From the NCBI RefSeq assembly GCF_004115085.1, contig NZ_QXJP01000020.1:1-64000 (forward strand): a stretch of DNA of 64,000 nt, given 5' to 3'. This DNA comes from Longirhabdus pacifica (GTDB lineage Bacteria > Bacillota > Bacilli > Paenibacillales > DSM-105158). Positions 34,027-41,876 of the stretch are shown here, piece by piece. A program made the translations under genes and the position numbers. The notes under the pieces were generated by a model. That model worked only from the letters and a program-made list of their open reading frames with translations, ran no database searches and was not told the DNA's origin. How positions within the stretch are numbered: position 1 is the first letter of the stretch; each line of letters opens with the position of its first letter.

Positions 34027-34998
34027 ATGAAAGCTTATCCATTAAAATTCAAACCAGAGATGAAAGAACGTATTTGGGGAGGACGAGCGCTAGAGCAATT
34101 CGGTTTTGACATGCCTGACGGCAATATCGGGGAAGCATGGGTCATTAGTGATCATGCCAACGGTACATCGAAAGTAATCAATGGAGAACTTGCAGGTTTA
34201 GGGTTGGATGAAGTGCGAGAAAAGGTAGGTCCGTCCTTTTTTGGAAAGCGAGGATTTTCAGAAAAGACAGGGAGATTTCCGTTACTCGTTAAATTGTTGG
34301 ACTGTCAAGATGACTTATCTGTACAAGTACATCCGACAGATGAATATGAGCATCTAGCAGAACAAGAATTGGGTAAAACAGAGATGTGGTATGTGATATC
34401 CGCTAAACCAGGAGCGAGTATCATTTATGGTTTAAAAGAAAACACAACAAAAGAAGATTTCAAAAAAGCGATCGAAGAAAACCACATCATGTCCCATCTA
34501 CGTGAAGTGCCTGTCAAAGCGGGAGATACGTTCTACATTCCAGCGGGAACAGTACACGCGTTAAAAGCAGGTGTCGTAGTAGCAGAAATTCAGCAAAATT
34601 CGGATACCACATATCGTATATATGATTACAATCGACCTGGATTAGATGGCAAGATGCGGGAGCTACATATTGAAGACTCCATTCATGTAACGAATGTGAC
34701 CAACGATGGAGCATTTCAGAAAGAAACAGCGTTAGCGGCGGAAAAGCAGTGGTTAACGTTATGTGCTTCACCATATTTCATCGTGGAAAAAGGGAAGTTG
34801 GAGCATTCATGGTCTTTACAAAGTGAAGAAGACAGCTTCGTCATTCACATTGTATGTGAAGGTGCTGGAACATTAGAGTGGGAAGAAGAATCGCTTTCTT
34901 TAAAAGAAGGGGATGCTATTTTAATTCCTGCTAATTTAGGAAACTACACATTAACTGGCTCCATGACCGTACTCAGAAGTTATGTGCCGAAATCATAA
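34027..34998 (+). CDS. manA: Mannose-6-phosphate isomerase, class I
   Basis: The 323-residue Bacillus-type short enzyme has zinc-binding cupin residues in SVQVHPTDEYEH and GKTEMWYV, and the substrate region FYIPAGTVHAL. It interconverts fructose-6-P and mannose-6-P. AAAGGAG lies 10 bases before ATG 34027; the longer frame from 34000 lacks a site. It is monocistronic, followed by a strong terminator. Confidence 0.95.
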   Translation: MKAYPLKFKPEMKERIWGGRALEQFGFDMPDGNIGEAWVISDHANGTSKVINGELAGLGLDEVREKVGPSFFGKRGFSEKTGRFPLLVKLLDCQDDLSVQVHPTDEYEHLAEQELGKTEMWYVISAKPGASIIYGLKENTTKEDFKKAIEENHIMSHLREVPVKAGDTFYIPAGTVHALKAGVVVAEIQQNSDTTYRIYDYNRPGLDGKMRELHIEDSIHVTNVTNDGAFQKETALAAEKQWLTLCASPYFIVEKGKLEHSWSLQSEEDSFVIHIVCEGAGTLEWEEESLSLKEGDAILIPANLGNYTLTGSMTVLRSYVPKS

Positions 34999-35053
34999 TA
35001 TGTAGTCATTCAAGCAGGTGTATGCCAATTTATAGTTATATATGACTCTTGTT

Positions 35054-35099
35054 GCAATACCTTCTCTTTCATCGTAACGTAGAAGGTATTGCTTATTTT
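35054..35099 (+). terminator. Terminator of manA
   Basis: GCAATACCTTCT pairs perfectly with AGAAGGTATTGC (12 bp) and is followed by TTATTTTTTC. Confidence 0.9.
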
Positions 35100-35121
35100 T
35101 TCTCCTCGTGTCAGCACTTAT

Positions 35122-35733
35122 TTATTTTTTAACTAGATTTTTATTTAGTAAATATTGATATATTCGATCCACAGATTGTTTGATCGTATATTTTTCTGTG
35201 TTTACAATAAGATCTGGTGACTCAGGTTCTTCATACGGAGCATCGATACCCGTAAAGTTACGTATTTCGCCTTTTCTAGCCTTCTCATACAACCCTTTGG
35301 AGTCACGCTTTTCACAAGTTCTTAAATTAGCTTGCACATAGATTTCGATACAATCCCCATCATCCATAATATCTTTCACCATTTGCCTTTGCGCACGATA
35401 AGGAGAAATAAAAGCACTTAACGTAACAACCCCTGCTGACACCATCAACTTGGATACTTCCGCTATTCTGCGTATGTTTTCCGTACGATCTTCTGGTGAA
35501 AAACCTAAATTTTTATTCAACCCATGGCGAATATTATCTCCATCCAAAATAAATACGTGCATGTTTTGGTTGATAAGCCTTTTTTCTAACTGTATCGTTA
35601 ATGTTGATTTTCCGGAACCGGAAAGGCCCGTAAACCACAGCAAATAGCTTGGATGGCCATTTAATTTTTGCCTATCTTGCTTCGTTACATGCCCATGCTG
35701 CCATGAAATATGAGAATGATGCATTTTCGACAT
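35122..35733 (-). CDS. cysC: Adenylyl-sulfate (APS) kinase
   Basis: The 203-residue protein has the P-loop GLSGSGKST (about residues 35-43) and the APS kinase motif LDGDNIRHGLNKNLGF, with the mobile lid region near GIDAPYEEP. It phosphorylates APS to PAPS. No sulfate-activation partner (sat, cysH) is adjacent, so it is an isolated copy. No AGGAGG-type site stands out right before ATG 35733 beyond a weak GGAG. Confidence 0.95.
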   Translation of the reverse strand: MSKMHHSHISWQHGHVTKQDRQKLNGHPSYLLWFTGLSGSGKSTLTIQLEKRLINQNMHVFILDGDNIRHGLNKNLGFSPEDRTENIRRIAEVSKLMVSAGVVTLSAFISPYRAQRQMVKDIMDDGDCIEIYVQANLRTCEKRDSKGLYEKARKGEIRNFTGIDAPYEEPESPDLIVNTEKYTIKQSVDRIYQYLLNKNLVKK

Positions 35734-35780
35734 GTAAGACCACTCCTAAATAGTAAAAGTCGTGAAGCGATGACGATATA

Positions 35781-35855
35781 AAATGAAGAAATATGACTCT
35801 CACTATCACAATCAACAACGTGATGTAAAAGTGCACTCCATTATTTCTCCATCTT
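35781..35855 (-). repeat. Possible diverged copy of the dispersed repeat (copy D)
   Basis: On the minus strand the edges read AAGATGGAGAAAT and ATTTCTTCATTTT, as in copies A-C, and the length (75) is the same. The core hairpin differs (ATCAC/GTGAT instead of GCCT/AGGC) and no GTTGAAC palindrome follows. It is probably related but degenerate. Confidence 0.4.
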
Positions 35856-36072
35856 GTATTTATTTTAACAAATACGTTTAGCAATCACATGAGTTATACA
35901 TCATATGAAATACAAAAAATGTTATGCTAATGATTAAAAATTAAGAACACCATGCACAACATTAAAAAGAAATCATTGAAAAAAATGAAAAAGAATAGCA
36001 AGAGAAATTAGACGAAATCGATAACACACGTTATGATAAAGAAATATCATAAAAAAAGAGGTGTACCATACG

Positions 36073-36765
36073 TTGTCTTCCCCCATTTTAATTGCCGATG
36101 ATGAGGTTAATATTACCGATGTATGTAAAAGGTATCTAGAACGTGAGGGCTTTACCTGTCATGTTGCACATGATGGCGAAGAAGCACTGGATAAATGGAA
36201 AAAGAAGAGTCCTCAATTGTTAATCCTTGATTTAATGATGCCCAAGATGGATGGTTGGCAGCTGTGCAAAGCCATTCGAGAAGAAAGTGACGTTCCTATC
36301 ATTATGCTAACGGCTAGAGGCGAAGAAAGTGATCGACTATTAGGCCTCACGATAGGTGCAGATGACTATTTAACCAAACCATTTAGTCCACAAGAGCTCG
36401 TATTACGTGTCAAAGTGATTTTAAGAAGATTGAAATCTACACCAACAGCAGATACAAACCAGAGTATTCGCTTTGACGATTTGGAAATACATCCATCTGA
36501 GCGTTCCGTCGTTGTACGGGGTCATAAAGTTGATCTAACGATGAAAGAATTTGATCTCCTACTCTATCTCGCCGAGCATCCTGGTCAAGTATTTTCAAGA
36601 GAACAATTGTTAGAGCATGTTTGGAATATTGATTTCTTAGGGGACATGACAACCGTAACCGTACACATTAGAAAGTTACGAGAAAAGTTAGAACAAGATG
36701 CTTCTAGTCCGACATATATCAAGACGGTATGGGGTATCGGATATAAATTTGAAGGGTTGAAATAA
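36073..36765 (+). CDS. OmpR-family response regulator
   Basis: The 230-residue protein has a receiver domain (acidic pair in ADDEVNI, phosphoacceptor Asp in LLILDLMMPKMDGW, Lys in DDYLTKPF) and a C-terminal winged helix (EHVWNIDF, VTVHIRKLREKLE). GAGGTG lies 9 bases before TTG 36073, the preferred start; an in-frame GTG at 36061 overlaps the ribosome-binding site. It is paired with the histidine kinase, which begins 2 bases after its stop. Confidence 0.92.
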   Translation: MSSPILIADDEVNITDVCKRYLEREGFTCHVAHDGEEALDKWKKKSPQLLILDLMMPKMDGWQLCKAIREESDVPIIMLTARGEESDRLLGLTIGADDYLTKPFSPQELVLRVKVILRRLKSTPTADTNQSIRFDDLEIHPSERSVVVRGHKVDLTMKEFDLLLYLAEHPGQVFSREQLLEHVWNIDFLGDMTTVTVHIRKLREKLEQDASSPTYIKTVWGIGYKFEGLK

Positions 36766-36767
36766 GG

Positions 36768-37820
36768 ATGAAACTAAGAACATACTTGTTAATTTGTAAT
36801 GGCATTAGCATTATGACGATTCTCATCTTTTTATATATCAGTTACCAAAGAATGTATTTACCTTTGGATAAAACGATTTTTATATCTACCGTTACCATTA
36901 TCTCTGGCATCATGTCATTTGTCATTCATTTTATTATTACTCGTCCGATTGAACGATCAATTTCTATCATCACGAGTACTGCAAAACATATATCTGAAAA
37001 TAATTTTAAAGAAACTGTTCCGCAAATTGGACCTTTAGAATTCCAGTCACTAGCCAAGCAGTTTAATGAAATGAGTCGCAAACTGGATGACAGCTTTGCA
37101 AAAGTACAAGCATCAGAACAAGCACGTGTAGAGCTTGTAGCTAATGTCTCCCATGATTTACGTACACCGATGACATCCATTCAATCGTTCGTCGAAGCGC
37201 TACAAGACGATGTCATACAAGATGAACAGACAAGGCAAAAATATTTAGAGACCATCGGGACGGAGACGAGCAGATTAAGCCGTTTAATCGATGATCTATT
37301 CTTACTATCCCGTTTGGATTCTAAAGCAGATACGTTTGAACCAGAGCTACATCATATGGAAAGTAGATTGTTTGAAGTGCTGCAAAGTTTTCAATTGAAG
37401 TTAGAGCGCAAAAAGATAGAAGTGAAAGTAGATGTGCCTGACCAACTTCCACGCATACCGATGATGCCATACCAAATCGATCGCGTACTTGCCAATTTAA
37501 TGGACAATGCGATTAATTTTACGCATGAACGTGGGCATATTCATATTTCTGTTACTGAGGAAAAAGAAAGTATTCAAGTTCAAATTTGTAATGAAGGTCA
37601 CATGGACATGGAAAAAGAAGAGCAGTCTAAGATTTTTGAACGTTTCTACCGTGCAGATCAATCCCGTCAACGTGTGCATGGCAATGGAGGGGCAGGTTTA
37701 GGTCTTGCTATTTGCAAATCGATTGTAGAGCTTCATGGTGGACAGATTGGTGTAACCCCACAAGAATCTATGACATGTTTTTGGTTTAAACTCCCCATAC
37801 AAGAAAAAAAAGAAGTTTAA
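36768..37820 (+). CDS. Sensor histidine kinase with minimal sensor region
   Basis: The 350-residue protein has two membrane segments (about residues 5-25 and 38-58) separated by only about a dozen residues, so there is no extracellular sensor domain. A HAMP linker follows, then the H-box NVSHDLRTPMTSI (about residues 127-139), N-box RVLANLMDNAINFT and G-box GAGLGLAICKSIVELHGG. The short loop places it among intramembrane-sensing or cell-envelope-stress kinases. It is co-transcribed with the regulator upstream and possibly the RDD protein downstream (71-base gap). Confidence 0.93.
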   Translation: MKLRTYLLICNGISIMTILIFLYISYQRMYLPLDKTIFISTVTIISGIMSFVIHFIITRPIERSISIITSTAKHISENNFKETVPQIGPLEFQSLAKQFNEMSRKLDDSFAKVQASEQARVELVANVSHDLRTPMTSIQSFVEALQDDVIQDEQTRQKYLETIGTETSRLSRLIDDLFLLSRLDSKADTFEPELHHMESRLFEVLQSFQLKLERKKIEVKVDVPDQLPRIPMMPYQIDRVLANLMDNAINFTHERGHIHISVTEEKESIQVQICNEGHMDMEKEEQSKIFERFYRADQSRQRVHGNGGAGLGLAICKSIVELHGGQIGVTPQESMTCFWFKLPIQEKKEV

Positions 37821-37891
37821 CTTAGAAAAAATATATCAATACACTATCTTTCACTGGTGAAATAGTCAAATGAAAAGGAGTCTTATGCAAT

Positions 37892-38293
37892 ATGGAAATT
37901 AATAATCCTGCTGGTTTTCTCATTCGTTTTGGAGCAAATTTATTAGACACCATTATTATTTTCTTTCCCCTAAGCTTTATCTTTACAGGGTCATTATGGG
38001 AGGACAATTGGTATAGCAGTACTCTAAGCATGTTATATAGCTTCTTTGTTCCTATCATTTGGTATGGATATACCGTTGGAAAACGTATGGCAGGTATCCG
38101 TATACTAAAAACCGACGGAAGTAAGGTTACCTTCATCACTATGTTGCTCAGATTAGTGGTTGCTGCCATAGTCTATGGGATTACTTTAGGTATAGGTTTT
38201 ATTGTCAGTGCCATTATGGTTGTGGTGCGTGACGATAGACGAAGTCTACATGACTTTATAGCTGGTACGTATGTCACTTACGATAAGCCTTAA
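37892..38293 (+). CDS. RDD-family membrane protein
   Basis: The 133-residue protein begins MEINNPAGFLIRFGANLLDT, where R and D give the family its name, and has three or four membrane segments. The RDD signature VGKRMAGIRILK follows. Some relatives act in Na+/Li+/K+ exchange; most are uncharacterised. AAAGGAG lies 11 bases upstream. Confidence 0.87.
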   Translation: MEINNPAGFLIRFGANLLDTIIIFFPLSFIFTGSLWEDNWYSSTLSMLYSFFVPIIWYGYTVGKRMAGIRILKTDGSKVTFITMLLRLVVAAIVYGITLGIGFIVSAIMVVVRDDRRSLHDFIAGTYVTYDKP

Positions 38294-38340
38294 ATTAATA
38301 TTATAGGAAAGAATCATTTATCACCCCTCAGTCAAGATCA

Positions 38341-38369
38341 TTCAACTTATCAATTGTTTGTGATATAAT
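38341..38369 (+). promoter_or_regulatory. Promoter of the antisense (antitoxin) RNA, 38.5-kb TA locus
   Basis: TTCAAC (38341-38346) and TATAAT (38364-38369) are 17 bases apart, with TG one base before the -10. The core TGTGATATAATAAGA is shared with the antisense promoter of the 10-kb locus. Transcription would run right into the 3' end of the toxin mRNA. Confidence 0.7.
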
Positions 38370-38375
38370 AAGATT

Positions 38376-38515
38376 AACAATGGGATACAATAATAAAACC
38401 GCCAGGTGGTTGGACACCTAACGGTCAGTACAATAGATTGCTTTTTTAAGAGCAGTCAGCGTCTAGGGTATAGACCTCCAGAGCGACCAAACTCTATGGG
38501 AGGTCTATTTTATTG
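38376..38515 (+). ncRNA. Predicted RatA-like antisense RNA
   Basis: The RNA runs from about 38376 to the hairpin TAGACCTCC/GGAGGTCTA (38471-38507), which on the plus strand is followed by TTTTATTG. It is complementary to the 3' part of the toxin mRNA, including its terminator and stop codon. No such RNA has been shown here; it is deduced from the promoter, terminator and family layout. Confidence 0.6.
38398..38425 (-). terminator. Terminator of the toxin mRNA
   Basis: On the minus strand ACCGTTAGGTG pairs with CACCTGGCGGT (11 bp, two G-U) and is followed by TTTTATTATT. It lies about 80 bases past the toxin stop. Confidence 0.8.
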
Positions 38516-38603
38516 TGTTGATTAATACCACAATAAACGAAAGCAACGCAATAGGAAATGTCCCAAACTTCAAAATCAGGGATATCACTTCGTATACTTT
38601 CAT
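38505..38603 (-). CDS. Holin-like type I toxin peptide, 32 aa
   Basis: AGGAGGTGATGCC precedes the ATG. The peptide starts MKVYEVISLILKFGTF, continues with a hydrophobic PIALLSFIVVLI and ends NTIK. It belongs to the TxpA/BsrG/holin-like toxin family, whose members depolarise or disturb membranes. The stop codon lies in the foot of a 9-bp hairpin. The mRNA would start from an extended -10 (TGATACAAT, hexamer 38671-38666). With the antisense RNA this is the most complete such locus here. Confidence 0.8.
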   Translation of the reverse strand: MKVYEVISLILKFGTFPIALLSFIVVLINTIK

Positions 38604-38665
38604 GGCATCACCTCCTACTGTGAGGAAGTACGCCGACCACCCTTGAATCTATGTACTTAATTTTT

Positions 38666-38671
38666 ATTGTA
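38666..38671 (-). promoter_or_regulatory. Extended -10 of the toxin mRNA
   Basis: TGATACAAT on the minus strand, about 65 bases before the toxin ATG. The -35 (TAGATG, 17-base spacer) is weak, as is common for extended -10 promoters. Confidence 0.5.
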
Positions 38672-38805
38672 TCATTAAAGCCTTGGTACATCTATTTTTC
38701 AGCATATTTTGTTTATTCAATAATATAGAATAACGGAACGTACGAGAAAATAAGAGTGTAGTAAGATGAAAATACTCGTGTTTCGAAATGTTCCATAGCA
38801 TTAAA

Positions 38806-38845
38806 ACGCCGCTCTTGGTCACATAGGACCGTAAGCGGTGTTTTT
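38806..38845 (+). terminator. Terminator-like hairpin upstream of the DM13 gene
   Basis: ACGCCGCT pairs with AGCGGTGT, with an inner GGTC/GACC stem, followed by TTTTT. No plus-strand gene ends nearby except RDD (0.5 kb upstream). It resembles the hairpin at 28623-28658. Confidence 0.6.
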
Positions 38846-38969
38846 AATTATTATTTATTTAACGGATGCATTTAATACTTTGTTAATAATTTGATTATCC
38901 TTTATTAAGTTTCTTTCTGTATATTTTCATTAGGGATTGAAAATATGATAAATGGAAGGAATGTTGAAC

Positions 38970-39692
38970 ATGAACTTATGGAAAAAATTAGGTCTTGGTG
39001 TAGTTGGTGTTGGAATATTGGCTGTAGGATGGTGGCTAGTATCCCCGCTATTCATAGATGATGTTGTTAATGAACCTGTACCAGGTGCAGCTATGTCAGA
39101 TGAAATGAAAGACGATGAAATGATGGAAGATAAAGATGGTATGTCCGAAGACATGAAAGATGAAATGATGGAAGACAAAGACGGTATGTCTGAAGACATG
39201 AACGACGAAATGATGGAAGACAAAGACGGTATGTCTGAAGACATGAACGACGAAATGATGGAAGACAAAGACGGCATGTCCGAAGACTTGAACGATGAAA
39301 TGATGGAAGACAAAGACGGTATGTCCGAAGACATGAACGATGAAATGATGGAAGATACAATGAGTGCTACTTTTTCTGGTGACTTCGTAAATGCAGACGA
39401 TGATCACTCCGCTAGTGGAAATGCCTATACGATAGTTGGAGAAGATACTAACTATTTGCGATTTGAAAATTTTGAGACGACAAATGGCCCAGACTTGTAT
39501 GTATATTTAGTCTCATCTGATGCAGAAGCAACCAGTGATGGCATCAGCTTAGGTAAGCTAAAAGGAAATGTTGGTGATCAAAACTACGAGCTTCCTGACG
39601 GAATTGATTTATCTACTTATAACAAAGTCGTTATTTACTGCAAATCTTTTAGTGTTGATTTCGGATATGCAACATTAACCACTGAAATGTAA
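38970..39692 (+). CDS. Membrane-anchored DM13-domain protein with acidic Met-rich repeats
   Basis: The 240-residue protein has an N-terminal membrane anchor (GLGVVGVGILAVGWWLVSPL), then five perfect-length 15-residue repeats (consensus DEMMEDKDGMSEDMN) over about residues 49-123. A C-terminal DM13-like domain follows (FSGDFVNADDDHSASGNAYT onward, with NGPDLYVYL and YNKVVIYCKSFSVDFG). DM13 domains are proposed to take part in redox or electron-transfer reactions; the conserved Cys in VIYCKSF fits. AAGGA lies 9 bases before ATG 38970. It sits 54 bases upstream of the molybdoenzyme gene and probably functions with it. Confidence 0.85.
   Translation: MNLWKKLGLGVVGVGILAVGWWLVSPLFIDDVVNEPVPGAAMSDEMKDDEMMEDKDGMSEDMKDEMMEDKDGMSEDMNDEMMEDKDGMSEDMNDEMMEDKDGMSEDLNDEMMEDKDGMSEDMNDEMMEDTMSATFSGDFVNADDDHSASGNAYTIVGEDTNYLRFENFETTNGPDLYVYLVSSDAEATSDGISLGKLKGNVGDQNYELPDGIDLSTYNKVVIYCKSFSVDFGYATLTTEM
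39114..39356 (+). repeat. Tandem 45-bp coding repeat, 5.4 copies
   Basis: Five full units of 45 bp (39114-39338) and an 18-bp partial unit encode the DEMMEDKDGMSED repeats. Units differ by only a few mostly silent changes, so copy number is likely to vary between strains by recombination or slippage. Confidence 0.9.
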
Positions 39693-39746
39693 TATAATAA
39701 ACAAAGAGAATGATAGACCGTGTAAAGAATGAAGGGGGATGAAAGA

Positions 39747-41006
39747 ATGGAACGTAAAAAATGGATATGGAAATCGCTTGCATTTGGAAAAAAGTTAATT
39801 AGCTTACACCGCTGGAACGCTTGGACAATATTAGCCTTGACGATCACAGGTATTGTGTTATTTACACCTGTGATGCGAGAGCTGGGCGTTATTCGAAGCG
39901 TTATCAAGCAAGCACATGTTATATTTGGTATCGTTTCTATCCTCCTTCTTCTCCTTTACCTTCCTTTGCTAAAAAAGCATGTGAAACAGATAAGGCGTAA
40001 ATATGCGCAGTGGATTAACCTCATCATTGTTCTCTTTCTCATCATCGGATGGTCCGTATCTGGTATTATTCTATGGCAATATCGACAGTTCCCACCTTCA
40101 TGGGTGAATGGAGCCTTATTATGGCATGATATACTGACTTGGATAGGAGTTCCTTATATTATTTACCACTCCATAACAAGGTTAAGATGGGTCAAAAAAC
40201 AAGCAAAAAGAACGATTATCGATAAAGTAGATAACTTAAAGTTACAAGAGTTGAAAAATAAAGAAATCGTTGAGGTACGACACCAAAATCCCCCCCCTAT
40301 ATCTCGTCGTTCTTTTATTAAAATATCTGTAGTCAGCGTTTTGCTATTAGCTATAGGTCCGTATTTTTACCGTTGGTTAAAGCAAGCCACGGACACTGGT
40401 GGGGAAAAGCTTGCAGAATACTGGGTAAATGATAGAAATAATATGTTACCTCCACCAAACCCTCAAATTGATTCACAAAAAGTCATAGGCGGCGGTGCAA
40501 AAGGTAACTTTAGAATATATACGGTTACTGAAATACCGCAATTTGATTCCGTAGGATGGACGTTTACGATTGGTGGTTTAGTCGGGCAAAGCATCCAATA
40601 CAACTGGAATGAGTTTTTAAAATTACCAAGAGTCGTTCAAGTTAGCGATTTTCATTGTGTGACTGGTTGGTCTGTGTACCAATGTACATGGGAAGGAATT
40701 ACTTTATCCGATTTACTTGATACGCTCAGCATCGATAAGAGAGCAAAATACGTTAAATTTATTTCGGGTGATGGTGTTTATACCGATACATTAACGTTAG
40801 AACAGGCTGCTATGAAAGATGTGATGTTAGCTGTTTTATTAGATGGAAAACCTTTACCTCAAAAACTAGGGGGGCCGGTTAGATTAGTGGTACCTAAAAT
40901 GTACGCGTATAAATCAGTGAAATGGGTGCAATCTATTGAATTGATTGAAAATGAGCATGATGGCTATTGGGAACAAAGAGGTTACAGTAAAGATGCTTGG
41001 GTATAG
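39747..41006 (+). CDS. Membrane molybdopterin oxidoreductase with N-terminal four-helix domain
   Basis: The 419-residue protein has about four membrane helices in residues 15-135, with conserved-looking histidines (SLHRWNAW, QAHVIFG, LLWHDILTW, IYHSITR) that suggest a b-type haem. A twin-arginine motif SRRSFIK (about residue 187) follows, ahead of another hydrophobic helix. The rest is a sulfite-oxidase-like molybdopterin domain with the Mo-ligand cysteine in SDFHCVTGWS. The layout equals MsrQ and MsrP in one chain; substrate unknown. ATG 39747 has GGGGG 8 bases upstream. Confidence 0.87.
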   Translation: MERKKWIWKSLAFGKKLISLHRWNAWTILALTITGIVLFTPVMRELGVIRSVIKQAHVIFGIVSILLLLLYLPLLKKHVKQIRRKYAQWINLIIVLFLIIGWSVSGIILWQYRQFPPSWVNGALLWHDILTWIGVPYIIYHSITRLRWVKKQAKRTIIDKVDNLKLQELKNKEIVEVRHQNPPPISRRSFIKISVVSVLLLAIGPYFYRWLKQATDTGGEKLAEYWVNDRNNMLPPPNPQIDSQKVIGGGAKGNFRIYTVTEIPQFDSVGWTFTIGGLVGQSIQYNWNEFLKLPRVVQVSDFHCVTGWSVYQCTWEGITLSDLLDTLSIDKRAKYVKFISGDGVYTDTLTLEQAAMKDVMLAVLLDGKPLPQKLGGPVRLVVPKMYAYKSVKWVQSIELIENEHDGYWEQRGYSKDAWV

Positions 41007-41213
41007 GAAAGATGTTTTGAAGGTTTTTTCACTAGTAAAAACCTATCCTTAGACATATTCCGAAGGCTATAATTGTTAAGTCACAACATTTCATTTATAA
41101 CGGTCCATATTCATATTGACTGTTATGTTTATCATGATGTACGTTGTGAACAGATTACTAGCTTTCAGAAAAAGAACTACCAAATAAAATATAAACGCTT
41201 CCTGTATGTATAT
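41007..41213. other. Intergenic, nothing clear
   Basis: AT-rich, without a clean terminator after the molybdoenzyme gene and without an open frame. The dispersed repeat copy C begins at 41214. Confidence 0.4.
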
Positions 41214-41338
41214 AAGATGAAAAAATGATCTAACACAAGTTTACGCCTCAGTAGCCAGGCGTAAAGAGTGTGATGTTGAGATTTCTCCATCTTATGCATC
41301 GTGGTAATAAGTTGGTTTAACAAATTAATTCAACTTAT
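41214..41338 (+). repeat. Dispersed repeat, copy C, with diverged palindrome
   Basis: Arms AAGATGAAAAAAT and ATTTCTCCATCTT (41281-41293) flank TTTACGCCT-cagtagcc-AGGCGTAAA. The following GGTAATAAGTTG...TTCAACTTAT (41303-41338) corresponds to the palindrome of copies A and B but has a longer, altered centre. Distances between the parts are conserved. Confidence 0.8.
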
Positions 41339-41361
41339 ACATTAGTAAAGAGGGAGTTGTT

Positions 41362-41674
41362 TTGACTGCTAAAATGTGAAGAGTGTGGATATATACTAAA
41401 TTATGATATTAAAAATTGGGTTAAAATTGACGTTTCTCACCATGAATCACCAACATATCAGATAGAGTCTAACTATTATGATGAAAAGATTTTAGAACAA
41501 ATTGTTTTGCATGCAAGATCATTAGATAGCTCTGTTAGTACTATTTATTTAGATGAATATGTCCCTACTACAGTTGACTGTGAAGGATGTTCAATTTTTC
41601 ACATTAGAAATAAAGGTAATGCGGTTAAACATGTACAAGATACACATCATGTTAATTTTTGTTTTTTCTTTTAA
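41362..41674 (+). pseudogene. Frameshifted small Cys-pair protein
   Basis: GAGGGAG lies 5 bases before TTG 41362, which reads M-T-A-K and then meets TGA because of a run of four A at 41371-41374. With one A removed the frame continues CEECGYILNYDIKNWVKIDV, later DCEGCSIFHIRNKG, and ends FCFFF-TAA at 41674. That gives about 103 residues with two CxxC pairs, like a small zinc-binding protein. It is a one-base homopolymer insertion in a real gene, or a sequencing error. Family unknown. Confidence 0.65.
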
Positions 41675-41765
41675 ATTATTTAGAACATCATACATTTACA
41701 AGACTACGTTATACGTCTCACATTACAAAGATACGTTTTACAGCTTTACATATTTTTTTCATCAT

Positions 41766-41799
41766 AAAAAACTGCTTCTTGATGTAGAAGCAGTTTTTT
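41766..41799. terminator. Bidirectional terminator
   Basis: AAAAAACTGCTTCT pairs perfectly with AGAAGCAGTTTTTT (14 bp, loop 6). It serves the small plus-strand gene and the minus-strand radical SAM gene ending at 41877. Confidence 0.9.
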
Positions 41800-41876
41800 A
41801 TATTCATGTTGAATGTTGAATGATTAATTCGAAACTTAACCTTCATTATCGTTCTTCATTATCATTCAAATTGCAA

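Noticed and set aside
35960-36054. Frame KEIIEKNEKE-stop-QEKLDEIDNTRYDKEIS upstream of the response regulator
   Set aside because: Reads like coding sequence broken by one stop but is A-rich, short and without homology I can name.
39091-39407. Long minus-strand frames opposite the DM13 repeats
   Set aside because: They arise from the 45-bp tandem repeat and have no start signals.
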